Source: Streptomyces sp. Root1304
GTDB taxonomy: Bacteria > Actinomycetota > Actinomycetes > Streptomycetales > Streptomycetaceae
Assembly: GCF_001426405.1 (NCBI RefSeq)
Contig: NZ_LMEP01000024.1
Span: 352,678-416,677 of the forward strand
Direction: 5' to 3'
Length of the DNA: 64,000 nucleotides
Notes under the pieces: generated by a model
Seen by the model: the letters and a program-made list of their open reading frames with translations, nothing else
The model's database searches: none
What the model was told of the DNA's origin: nothing
Position numbers and translations under genes: made by a program
In this document: one piece after another, positions 7,666 through 15,261 of the stretch
How positions within the stretch are numbered: position 1 is the first letter of the stretch
Layout of the letters: every line of letters starts with the position of its first letter

Positions 7666-9327
7666 CTACTGCGGCGGGTTGCCCGTCGAGATCTTGAGGG
7701 TGAACTCGGCGTCCTTGTCGGCGATGTCCTCACCGGCCGGCGGGTACTGCTCCAGGACCGTGCCCTCGCCGTAGGTCGACTCGTCGACCGGGGTCTGGGT
7801 CATGATCTTCCACCCGGCGGCCCGGACGCAGTCCTTCACCGACTGGATGTTCTTGTAGGTGAAGTTGGGGACCTCGAACTTCTCGGGGTCGTCGCTCGAC
7901 TCGGTCGGCTGCGTGCACTTCTTCGGGTCGATGGTCTTGGTCAGGTCCGGGCCCTTGTGGCCGGGCGCGGACGACTGCTGCTCCGTGCCCCCGGTGCCGC
8001 CGGCGCTGCTGCTGGTGCCGCCGGTGGCGGCCTCGTTGCCCGGGTCGTCGTTCTGGGTGAGCGCGAAGACCAGGCCGCCGATCGCGAGCAGGGCGACGAC
8101 GATCGCGCCCACGATGACCGGGGTGTTCCGCCGGGAGCCGCCGCCCGTCGGGGCGGGCACGGAGGTGTGCGCCGGCGCGTAGGGCGCGGGCGTCGGGGCC
8201 TGCTGGTGCTGGTACATGGGGGCCGGCGTCGGCGCCTGCTGCGGGTAGCCGTACGAGGGGGCGGGCGCCGGGGTCGCGGGACCGTACGGGCCGGGCGCCG
8301 GCGTCGGCGCGTAGGGCTGCTGCACGCCGTGCGGCCCGGAGTGGGGGCCGGGCGGCGGGGTCTGGCCGATCGGCGGGAAGACCGCCGAACCGACGCCCGC
8401 ACCGCTGCTGACCGGACCGCCCTGGACGATCATCGGCGCGCCCGTCTGGCCCGCCGAGAGCACCCGCAGGCACTCGTCGCGCATCGCCGCCGCGCTCGGG
8501 AACCGCTCGTTCGGGTTCTTTCGCAGCGCGCGGGCGACGAGCGCGTCCATCGCCGGCGTCACCGAACGGTTGACGGTCGACGGGGCGACCGGCTCCTCCT
8601 GCACGTGCGCGTACGCGATGGCGAGCGGCGAGTCGGCGTCGAAGGGCAGCCGGCCGGTGAGGAGCTGGAAGAGCATGATGCCGACCGAGTAGAGGTCGGA
8701 GCGGGCGTCGACCGCGCGCCCGAGGGCCTGCTCGGGGGAGAGGTACTGGGGGGTGCCCACGACCATGCCGGTCTGGGTCATGGAGGTGACGCCGGACTGC
8801 ATGGCCCGCGCGATGCCGAAGTCCATGACCTTGACCACGCCGCGCTTGGTCGTCATGACGTTGCCGGGCTTGATGTCGCGGTGGACCAGGCCCATCTCGT
8901 GGCTGACCTCGAGGGCGGCGAGCACGTCGGCCGTGACCTTGAGCGCCTTGTCGGCGGGCATCGCACCGTACTGCTGGACGTCGGCGGCGAGGACCGAGCC
9001 GAGCGGCTGCCCCTCCACGTACTCCATGACGATGTACGGCATGACGGCGCCGTCGAGGGCGTCCTCGCCGGTGTCGAAGACCGAGACGATGTTGGTGTGC
9101 GACAGCTTCGCGACGGCCTGCGCCTCGCGCCGGAACCGCTCGCGGAACGACTGCTCCCGGCCCAGCTCCGTGTGCAGCGTCTTGATCGCGACCTGCCGGT
9201 CGAGCGCGCTGTCGTAGGCCAGGTAGACCGACGCCATGCCACCCTCGCCGAGAAGGTCGCGCAGCTGGTACCGGCCGCCCGCGACCGAACCGCCCGCATA
9301 GCGGCCCTGTGCGCCGTCCTGGCTCAT
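7666..9327 (-). CDS. Transmembrane Ser/Thr protein kinase with one PASTA domain
   Basis: A 553-residue receptor-like kinase. The Hanks-type domain (about 15-280) has the Gly-rich loop LLGEGGMASVYLA, the ATP Lys in VAIKTLH, catalytic HRDIKPGNVM, DFGIAR and the activation-segment GTPQYLSPEQ. A Pro/Gln/Tyr linker with repeated APTPAP units (about 310-400) leads to a single membrane helix (VIVGAIVVALLAIGGLVFAL). Outside, a Gly/Ser/Thr linker is followed by one PASTA domain (EVPNFTYKN...FTLKIS, about 490-550), the module that senses muropeptides in PknB/StkP kinases. The gene diverges from a second kinase gene 298 bp away. No cognate PP2C phosphatase is adjacent. It probably signals cell-wall state. 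Confidence 0.93.
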   Translation of the reverse strand: MSQDGAQGRYAGGSVAGGRYQLRDLLGEGGMASVYLAYDSALDRQVAIKTLHTELGREQSFRERFRREAQAVAKLSHTNIVSVFDTGEDALDGAVMPYIVMEYVEGQPLGSVLAADVQQYGAMPADKALKVTADVLAALEVSHEMGLVHRDIKPGNVMTTKRGVVKVMDFGIARAMQSGVTSMTQTGMVVGTPQYLSPEQALGRAVDARSDLYSVGIMLFQLLTGRLPFDADSPLAIAYAHVQEEPVAPSTVNRSVTPAMDALVARALRKNPNERFPSAAAMRDECLRVLSAGQTGAPMIVQGGPVSSGAGVGSAVFPPIGQTPPPGPHSGPHGVQQPYAPTPAPGPYGPATPAPAPSYGYPQQAPTPAPMYQHQQAPTPAPYAPAHTSVPAPTGGGSRRNTPVIVGAIVVALLAIGGLVFALTQNDDPGNEAATGGTSSSAGGTGGTEQQSSAPGHKGPDLTKTIDPKKCTQPTESSDDPEKFEVPNFTYKNIQSVKDCVRAAGWKIMTQTPVDESTYGEGTVLEQYPPAGEDIADKDAEFTLKISTGNPPQ

Positions 9328-9625
9328 CTGTGCTTCCCCCTACGCGCGCGAGGCGGCGTCGATCCGGATTTTCCTGGCCAAGTCTGCCCGAGGGCAGTGA
9401 CACGTCAAGCCAGGTGCCCGTTCCGTGACCCTCCGCACAGGAAGGTCCACCACTGGTTCCGGCAGAGAGCGGGGGACAGGATTCCGCGGGGACGGGGTAA
9501 TCCTGTCGAATTTGCACAGGTGTACGTGGAAGGGGTTGGATGGCCGGTCCATCTCGGACCGTGATGTCGTACGGAGCCTGTAGCGTGACGACTGGACACG
9601 GCACGACAGACGACGGCGAGGACTG
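9328..9625. other. Intergenic region between two divergent kinase genes
   Basis: Holds the start regions of both kinase genes. TAGCGT near 9574 on the plus strand is a possible -10 for the right-hand kinase, but I could not assign a convincing -35. No open frame on either strand looks coding. Confidence 0.5.
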
Positions 9626-11236
9626 ATGGCACCCGAATCCGGAGCAGGCGGCGGTGTGCCGGACTCGGCAGCGGAGTCCTGGGGCGTCGGCGGAGTCGTC
9701 GGTGACGGGCGCTACCGCCTGACCCACCGTCTGGGTCGCGGCGGCATGGCGGAGGTCTTCGCCGCCGAGGACGTACGGCTCGGCCGTACCGTCGCCGTCA
9801 AGCTCCTCCGCGCCGATCTCGCCGAGGACCCGGTCTCCAAGGCCCGTTTCACACGTGAGGCGCAGTCCGTCGCCGGGCTCAACCACCACGCCATCGTCGC
9901 CGTGTACGACTCCGGCGAGGACCTGGTGGCGGGCCGGCCCGTGCCGTACATCGTGATGGAGCTGGTCGAGGGCCGCACCATCCGCGACCTGCTGCTCAGT
10001 GCCGAGGCGCCGGGCCCCGAGCAGGCCCTCATCATCGTCTCCGGGGTGCTTGAGGCGCTCGCCTATTCGCATCAGCACGGCATCGTGCACCGCGACATCA
10101 AGCCGGCCAACGTGATCATCACCCACGGTGGCGCCGTGAAGGTCATGGACTTCGGCATCGCCCGCGCGCTGCACGGCGCGCAGTCGACGATGACGCAGAC
10201 CGGCATGGTCATGGGCACCCCCCAGTACCTCTCCCCCGAGCAGGCCCTCGGCAAGGCGGTCGACCACCGCTCCGACCTGTACGCGACGGGCTGCCTCCTC
10301 TACGAACTCCTCGCGCTGCGTCCCCCGTTCACCGGCGAGACCCCGCTGTCCGTGGTGTACCAGCACGTCCAGGACGCGCCGATCCCGCCCTCCGACGTCA
10401 CGCACTCCGTGCCGCCGGAGCTCGACGGCCTGGTGATGCGCTCGCTCGCGAAGGACCCGGACGACCGGTTCCAGAGCGCCGAGGAGATGCGCGGCCTGAT
10501 CCAGTACGGCCTGCAGATGCTCCAGCAGCAGGGCGGCCACACGGGCACCTGGAACACCGGCCCGGTCGAGATGCACGAGGGCGGTCACACCCCGGTCGGC
10601 GGCATGGCCGCGACGACCGCGATGGGCCACCCGACGCACGGCGAGACCGCGCAGGGCCCGATCCTTCCCCCGCAGAACCCGGAGGACGGCGGGTACGGCG
10701 GCTACGACGGCGGTACGGGCGGCACCGGGGGCTACGGCCAGGACGGCTACGGCCCGCCGGGCGGCGGCAAGGGCGGCCGCGGCAAGGTGTGGCTGTTCGC
10801 CGCGCTCGCGGTGATCGCGGTCGTGACCGGTGTCGTCTTCGCGATCCAGGCGGCCCAGAAGCACGAGCCCACGGGCGGCATCACGCCGACCGTCACGAAT
10901 TCGCCGTCCTCGCCCACCACGGAGCCCACGCCCACCGACGAGCCCTCCGAGGAGCAGTCGACGGACCAGGGCGGCTCGGACGGCGGATCCACGCAGCAGC
11001 CGTGGCCGCCGCCGACCACGCGTCAGCCGACGAACGAGCCGACGAAGACGCTGGAGCCCACGGACGAGCCGTCGAAGACGACGGAGCCGCCGACGGATCC
11101 CACCGGCGAGCCGACGAAGACGACGGAGCCGCCGACCGAGCCGACCGGCGAGACGACGACCGCGTCGCCCGACCCCACCGGGGGCAACGGCAACCCGGAC
11201 ACGCCCCCGACGGGCAACGGCGCCGAGTCGGGCTGA
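9626..11236 (+). CDS. Transmembrane Ser/Thr protein kinase with Thr/Pro/Glu-rich ectodomain
   Basis: A 536-residue receptor-like kinase. Kinase domain about 28-290: RLGRGGMAEVFAAEDVRLG, AVKLLRADL, HRDIKPANVI, DFGIARAL, GTPQYLSPEQ, all catalytic residues intact. A Gly/Tyr-rich juxtamembrane linker precedes a single membrane helix (VWLFAALAVIAVVTGVVFAI, about 390-410). Unlike its divergent neighbour, the outside part has no PASTA domain. It is a low-complexity tail with repeats of the type EPTKTTEPPTEPTGE, likely extended and perhaps O-glycosylated or wall-embedded. The shared intergenic region suggests a duplicated kinase pair that split its sensing domains; the signal is unknown. Confidence 0.92.
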   Translation: MAPESGAGGGVPDSAAESWGVGGVVGDGRYRLTHRLGRGGMAEVFAAEDVRLGRTVAVKLLRADLAEDPVSKARFTREAQSVAGLNHHAIVAVYDSGEDLVAGRPVPYIVMELVEGRTIRDLLLSAEAPGPEQALIIVSGVLEALAYSHQHGIVHRDIKPANVIITHGGAVKVMDFGIARALHGAQSTMTQTGMVMGTPQYLSPEQALGKAVDHRSDLYATGCLLYELLALRPPFTGETPLSVVYQHVQDAPIPPSDVTHSVPPELDGLVMRSLAKDPDDRFQSAEEMRGLIQYGLQMLQQQGGHTGTWNTGPVEMHEGGHTPVGGMAATTAMGHPTHGETAQGPILPPQNPEDGGYGGYDGGTGGTGGYGQDGYGPPGGGKGGRGKVWLFAALAVIAVVTGVVFAIQAAQKHEPTGGITPTVTNSPSSPTTEPTPTDEPSEEQSTDQGGSDGGSTQQPWPPPTTRQPTNEPTKTLEPTDEPSKTTEPPTDPTGEPTKTTEPPTEPTGETTTASPDPTGGNGNPDTPPTGNGAESG

Positions 11237-11250
11237 CCCGGCCGGACCGG

Positions 11251-11275
11251 GACGGCGACCGCCACGGTCGCCGTC
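11251..11275. terminator. Bidirectional hairpin between kinase and APH-fold gene
   Basis: An 11-bp perfect stem (11251-11261 with 11265-11275) and the 3-nt loop CCA lie between the convergent kinase (ends 11236) and phosphotransferase (ends 11280) genes. Confidence 0.7.
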
Positions 11276-11279
11276 GCCG

Positions 11280-12470
11280 TCACCCCGTGAACGCGTCGCG
11301 TACCGCCTCGTACTCGCGCGTCCACCAGACCGCCAGGGCCGACACCGCAGGGAACTGCGGGTCGGCCCTTCGGTCGTGCAGCTGGTAGCGCCAGCGCAGG
11401 GTCCAGAAGTCGTTGAGCCGCTCCCACCACACCCGGTGCGCCGCCGCCGCCAGCTCGGCCCGGTCGGCGCCCGTCGCCCGCCGGTACGCGCGCGCGTAGG
11501 CCCGCACCTTGTCCAGGGCCAGCTGCCCCTCCGGCCGTACGAAGAAGATCGCGGCGGCCCTGACCGCCTCCTCGGCGCGGGGGCGCACCCCGAGCCGGTC
11601 CCAGTCGACGATCGCGGCGGGCTCGGCGCCCCGGTAGAGCAGGTTCAGCGGGTGGAAGTCGCCGTGCACCCAGCCGGCCGCGGCGGCGGGCGGCGGACGG
11701 TGGTGCGCGTGCTGGGCGAGGAGCCGGCGCCGCTCCCGCAGCCGGTGCTCGGCGAGCGCGTCGAAGCTGTCCCTGGGGCGGTGGTCGCGGGCGAGGCGGA
11801 TCAGCTCGGCGATGGCCCGGAAGGTGTCCGGGAGGTCGGCGCTCGCGCAGACCCCGTCCTCGGGGGCGCCCGGGGTCCGGTCGGGTCCGGTGCCGGGGCC
11901 GGACCCGGCACCGGGGGTCGCGGGTCCCATCACCCGGTCCAGGGCGGTGTGGACCTGCCCGAGCAGGGTGCCGAGGCGCCGGGAGCAGCCGGTGGAGAGC
12001 TGGGCGCCGTCGCGGTGGCGGCCGTCGATCCAGGGGTGCAGGGCGTAGCAGTGGCCGTCGAGGACGGAGACCGTGCGGCCGGTGGCGTCGGCGAGCGGTG
12101 GGGCGACGGGCAGGCCGAGGGCGTGCAGCCGCTGGGTGGCGCGGTGCTGGCGGGCGATGGTGGCGCGGTCGGCGGTGGGGGCGTCCAGGTGCTGTTTGAG
12201 GAAGTAGGTGCCCCGGGTGGTGGAGAGGCGGAAGCCGCGGTTGAGCAGCCCCTCGGCGACGGGCACGCAGGAGAGCGGCTCGCCGGCGTGCCGGTGGCGG
12301 CGCAGCAGCGCCCCGACGGGCGGCGCGCCCACGGGGCGGCCGGGGGAGCCGCCGGACCTGCCGGGCGAGGGCCTGCCGAGGGCGCCGGGCGAGGGCCTGC
12401 CGGGGGGGCCGCCGGGCCGCGCCGACGACGACGTACCAGGCGGAGTGAGCGTTTCAGATGAGCGCGGCAC
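11280..12470 (-). CDS. Aminoglycoside-phosphotransferase-fold kinase
   Basis: A 396-residue member of the APH/choline kinase-like family. The catalytic loop WVHGDFHPLNLLY (about 260) and the metal-binding IVDWDRLG about 15 residues later are intact. The N-lobe reads GFRLSTTRGTYFLKQHL. The family phosphorylates hydroxyl groups of small molecules such as aminoglycosides, homoserine and choline; this sequence does not reveal which, and resistance should not be assumed. The first 60 residues are low-complexity Pro/Gly/Ser and the GTG start at 12470 has only a poor ribosome site, so the true start may be further in. It begins 15 bp after the oxidase-like gene and is probably co-transcribed with it. 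Confidence 0.8.
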   Translation of the reverse strand: MPRSSETLTPPGTSSSARPGGPPGRPSPGALGRPSPGRSGGSPGRPVGAPPVGALLRRHRHAGEPLSCVPVAEGLLNRGFRLSTTRGTYFLKQHLDAPTADRATIARQHRATQRLHALGLPVAPPLADATGRTVSVLDGHCYALHPWIDGRHRDGAQLSTGCSRRLGTLLGQVHTALDRVMGPATPGAGSGPGTGPDRTPGAPEDGVCASADLPDTFRAIAELIRLARDHRPRDSFDALAEHRLRERRRLLAQHAHHRPPPAAAAGWVHGDFHPLNLLYRGAEPAAIVDWDRLGVRPRAEEAVRAAAIFFVRPEGQLALDKVRAYARAYRRATGADRAELAAAAHRVWWERLNDFWTLRWRYQLHDRRADPQFPAVSALAVWWTREYEAVRDAFTG

Positions 12471-12485
12471 CCGCCAGATGTTAGA

Positions 12486-12938
12486 TCACGCTACGTGGTG
12501 GAGGTGTCGCCGTACGGAAGGGGGAGCGGTCCGGGTCCCCGGGGTCTCGCTCGCGTAGTCGAGCGCGTGCACCGTCACGAACTGCGGTTCGATCCGCATG
12601 AAGACCGGGGTGAAGGCCTCGTCGTCCACGGCCTCCGGCTCGGGCCCGAAGGCGGCGAGCTCCTCCTCGGTCGGCTCGACGATCTCCGCGGTGCCGGTGA
12701 ACTGCACGGACCACAGGTGCTCGGAGCCCGAGTTGAAGTTGTCCGCGCCGTAGGCGACGACGCTGCCGTTGCAGGCGCGGTGGTAGCCGAGCCCCCGGTG
12801 CATCCGGAGCAGGACGCGGCCGTCGGACACGATGTGCCGGGCGGGGGCGACGAACGGCATCGCCCGCATGCTCGTCGCCACCCGGCCGTAGGACACGCGG
12901 CTGAGCAACTCGATGGCGCGGATCTCGTCGGTGGACAT
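12486..12938 (-). CDS. Pyridoxamine 5'-phosphate oxidase-like flavin/F420-binding protein
   Basis: A 150-residue split-barrel protein of the PPOx-like family that binds FMN or F420. Typical parts are EAIELL-type N-terminal helix residues (DEIRAIELLSRVSYGRVA), ARHIVSDGRVLLRMHRG and WSVQFTGTAEIVE. True PNPOx residues are not evident, so a redox role with a deazaflavin or flavin is more likely than vitamin B6 synthesis. The ATG at 12938 is preferred over a GTG nine bases upstream because GGAGAG lies about 9 nt before it. A near-consensus DosR box lies 58-77 bp upstream, and a DevR/DosR-like regulator gene is next upstream. DosR regulons in mycobacteria include proteins of this family. Confidence 0.82.
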   Translation of the reverse strand: MSTDEIRAIELLSRVSYGRVATSMRAMPFVAPARHIVSDGRVLLRMHRGLGYHRACNGSVVAYGADNFNSGSEHLWSVQFTGTAEIVEPTEEELAAFGPEPEAVDDEAFTPVFMRIEPQFVTVHALDYASETPGTRTAPPSVRRHLHHVA

Positions 12939-12995
12939 GGCTTCCACTCTCCGCCACCGGCACCGTGTCGGAAAAGGGGCCCCTGCCCCGCTTTC

Positions 12996-13015
12996 ACGGG
13001 GACGTAGGTCCCGAA
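12996..13015 (-). promoter_or_regulatory. DosR/DevR box upstream of the PPOx-like gene
   Basis: Read on the minus strand, TTCGGGACCTACGTCCCCGT matches the mycobacterial DosR consensus TTSGGGACTWWAGTCCCSAA at 16 of 20 positions and keeps the perfect GGGAC-N4-GTCCC core. It lies between the DevR-like regulator gene and the PPOx-like gene, 58 bp before the latter's start. Confidence 0.72.
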
Positions 13016-13082
13016 ACGACGCCGTCGGACCCGCGCTCCTCCGTACGGGTGAGGGCGGGGCCGACGGGGGCTTCCGGGGCCG

Positions 13083-13742
13083 TCAGTGGCGCTCGGCCTG
13101 GAGCCGCGCCACGTACGCCGCGGCCTGCGAGCGCCGCTCCATGCCCAGTTTCGACAGCAGGCTGGAGACGTAGTTCTTGATGGTCTTCTCGGCAAGGTGG
13201 AGCCGCTCGCCGATGACCCGGTTGGTCAGGCCCTCGCCGATCAGGTCCAGGATCCTGCGCTCCTGGTCCGTCAGGTTGGCGAGCTTGTCGTCACCCTTCG
13301 GATTGTTGCCGTCGCGCAACCGCTCCAGGACGCGGGCGGTCGCCACCGGGTCGAGCAGCGACTTGCCGGCCGCCACGTCCCGGACCGCGTTCAGCAGTTC
13401 GTTGCCGCGGATGGCCTTCAGGACGTAGCCCGAGGCCCCGGCCATGATCGCGTCGAAGAGGGCCTCGTCGTCCGCGTACGAGGTCAGCATCAGGCATTTG
13501 ATGTCTTCGTCCTGGGAGCGGACCTCGCGGCACACCTCGACGCCGCTGCCGTCCGGCAGCCGCACGTCGAGCACCGCGACGTCGGGGCGGGTCGCGGGGA
13601 TCCTGACCAGCGCGTCCGCCGCCGTCCCGGCCTCCCCGACCACCTCGATGTCGTCCTCCACGGAGAGCAGCTCGTGGACGCCGCGCCGGACGACTTCGTG
13701 GTCGTCCAGCAGAAATACCCGGATTTTTCCTTCTTCGCGCAC
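13083..13742 (-). CDS. DevR/DosR-like NarL-family response regulator
   Basis: A 219-residue response regulator with a receiver domain (acidic pair in FLLDDHEVVRRG, phosphoacceptor Asp in AVLDVRLPDGSG, switch Thr/Ser in CLMLTSYADDEA, Lys in YVLKAI) and a LuxR-type HTH (LTDQERRILDLIGEGLTN...EKTIKNYVSSLLSKLGMERR, about 150-210). Both halves closely follow mycobacterial DevR/DosR, the hypoxia/NO dormancy regulator. No histidine kinase is adjacent, so it is an orphan regulator here. The start is a GTG with a weak ribosome site. A DosR-like box in front of the next gene downstream suggests a local target. Homologues in streptomycetes are linked to development and antibiotic control, as far as I recall. 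Confidence 0.9.
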   Translation of the reverse strand: MREEGKIRVFLLDDHEVVRRGVHELLSVEDDIEVVGEAGTAADALVRIPATRPDVAVLDVRLPDGSGVEVCREVRSQDEDIKCLMLTSYADDEALFDAIMAGASGYVLKAIRGNELLNAVRDVAAGKSLLDPVATARVLERLRDGNNPKGDDKLANLTDQERRILDLIGEGLTNRVIGERLHLAEKTIKNYVSSLLSKLGMERRSQAAAYVARLQAERH

Positions 13743-14080
13743 GCAGCCAGTCTCACATATTGGCTCTTCCCGCGCCCGGGGTGCGCGGGATAACGTGCCG
13801 GGTGTTCCGACGACGGCGTCGGGCCGTTGTCCATGCGCTGACCAGCAGTGAGTCCCCCTTTTCTCGATTTACTTGGAAATCCAAGCAAAATCGCAGGTCA
13901 AGTGGGGTTTCGCGGGAATGCCGCACTATGGGTAACGTGCCTATGACGGCGCTCGCCGGGGCACCTGTCACGCCCGACTCCGGCCGCGTCGCACCCACCC
14001 CGTGCGAAGGGTACGGATAAGGCGGAGCCGCACTGGCTTACCGGCGAACCCGGAGGCCGGACCGACGGAGGAGCACGCAC
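13743..14080. other. Divergent promoter region between DevR-like gene and bkdA
   Basis: 338 bp without a gene. It contains an AT-rich pocket at about 13855-13893 that stands out from the surrounding GC-rich DNA and carries the dyad listed separately. A ribosome site GGAGGAG lies 6 nt before the bkdA GTG. No coding frame is credible. Confidence 0.6.
13865..13893. promoter_or_regulatory. AT-rich dyad upstream of bkdA, operator candidate
   Basis: CTTGGA-AA-TCCAAG (13872-13885) is a perfect dyad, flanked by CGATTT on the left and AAAATCG on the right, which extend the symmetry with a one-base offset. It is the only AT-rich symmetric element in the divergent region. A Lrp/AsnC-type regulator, as used by bkd genes elsewhere, is possible but not shown. 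Confidence 0.5.
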
Positions 14081-15259
14081 GTGACCGTGGAGAGCACTGC
14101 CGCGCGCAAGACGACGCGACGCAGCAGCGGCGCCAAGCGCACCACCAGCGCCGCAAGCGCGAAGAAGGCACCGGCGGCGCAGGGCGCAGAGCCCGAGCTC
14201 GTCCAGCTGCTGACGCCCGAGGGAGAGCGCGTCCAGCACCCCGATTACGACATCGACCTCAGCGCCGAGGAACTGCGCGGTCTCTACCGCGACATGGTCC
14301 TCACCCGCCGCTTCGACGCCGAGGCCACCTCGCTCCAGCGTCAGGGCGAGCTGGGCCTGTGGGCCTCGCTGCTCGGCCAGGAGGCGGCGCAGATCGGTTC
14401 CGGCCGCGCGCTGCGGGACGACGACTACGTCTTCCCGACCTACCGCGAGCACGGTGTCGCCTGGGTCCGTGGTGTCGACCCGACGAATCTGCTGGGAATG
14501 TTCCGCGGTGTGAACCACGGTGGCTGGGATCCCAACAGCAACAATTTCCACCTGTACACGATCGTCATCGGCTCGCAGACCCTGCACGCCACCGGTTATG
14601 CGATGGGCATCACCAAGGACGGCGCGGATTCCGCCGTGATCGCGTACTTCGGCGACGGAGCCTCCAGCCAGGGCGACGTCAACGAGGCCTTCACCTTCTC
14701 CGCGGTCTACAACGCGCCGGTCGTGTTCTTCTGCCAGAACAACCAGTGGGCGATCTCCGAGCCCACCGAGAAGCAGACCCGCGTCCCGCTCTACCAGCGC
14801 GCCCGCGGCTTCGGCTTCCCCGGCGTCCGCGTCGACGGCAACGACGTCCTGGCCTGCCTGGCCGTGACGAAGTCCGCCCTGGAGCGCGCCCGCCGCGGCG
14901 AGGGCCCCACCCTCGTGGAGGCCTTCACCTACCGCATGGGTGCCCACACCACCTCCGACGACCCGACGAAGTACCGGGCCGACGAGGAGCGGGAGGCCTG
15001 GGAGGCCAAGGACCCGATCCTGCGCCTGAAGGCGTACCTGGAGCGTGAGGGCAACGCCGACGAGGCCTTCTTCGAGGCCCTGGAGGCGGAGAGCGAGGCG
15101 CTCGGCAAGCGCGTCCGCGAGGGCGTGCGCAACATGCCCGACCCGGATCACATGGCGATCTTCGAGAATGTCTACGCGGACGGGCACGCGCTCGTCGACG
15201 AGGAGCGCGCGCAGTTCGCCGCCTACCAGGCGTCCTTCGCGGATGGCGAGGTCAAGTAA
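14081..15259 (+). CDS. bkdA: Branched-chain alpha-keto acid dehydrogenase E1 alpha
   Basis: 392 residues: thiamine-diphosphate subunit of the E1 decarboxylase, which starts oxidative decarboxylation of branched-chain (or pyruvate-like) 2-keto acids and so supplies branched acyl-CoA starters for fatty acids and polyketides. The ThDP motif GDGASSQGDVNEAFTFSAVYNAPVVFF...NN begins at about residue 190. The phosphorylation-loop region YRMGAHTTSDDPTKY is near 285. A Lys/Ala/Thr-rich N-terminal extension of about 40 residues precedes the conserved part. GTG start with GGAGGAG 6 nt upstream. First of three genes: bkdB begins 2 nt after the stop. A BCKDH role is inferred from the three-gene layout and family resemblance; pyruvate cannot be excluded. 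Confidence 0.92.
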   Translation: MTVESTAARKTTRRSSGAKRTTSAASAKKAPAAQGAEPELVQLLTPEGERVQHPDYDIDLSAEELRGLYRDMVLTRRFDAEATSLQRQGELGLWASLLGQEAAQIGSGRALRDDDYVFPTYREHGVAWVRGVDPTNLLGMFRGVNHGGWDPNSNNFHLYTIVIGSQTLHATGYAMGITKDGADSAVIAYFGDGASSQGDVNEAFTFSAVYNAPVVFFCQNNQWAISEPTEKQTRVPLYQRARGFGFPGVRVDGNDVLACLAVTKSALERARRGEGPTLVEAFTYRMGAHTTSDDPTKYRADEEREAWEAKDPILRLKAYLEREGNADEAFFEALEAESEALGKRVREGVRNMPDPDHMAIFENVYADGHALVDEERAQFAAYQASFADGEVK

Positions 15260-15261
15260 CC

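Noticed and set aside
7730..10864. 1044-codon minus-strand frame across both kinases
   Set aside because: Runs through two divergent genuine kinase genes in a wrong frame; Arg/Gly/Ala-rich and without motifs.
12990..13003. CTTTCACGGGGACG as a third parS
   Set aside because: The central CACGTG of parS is missing.
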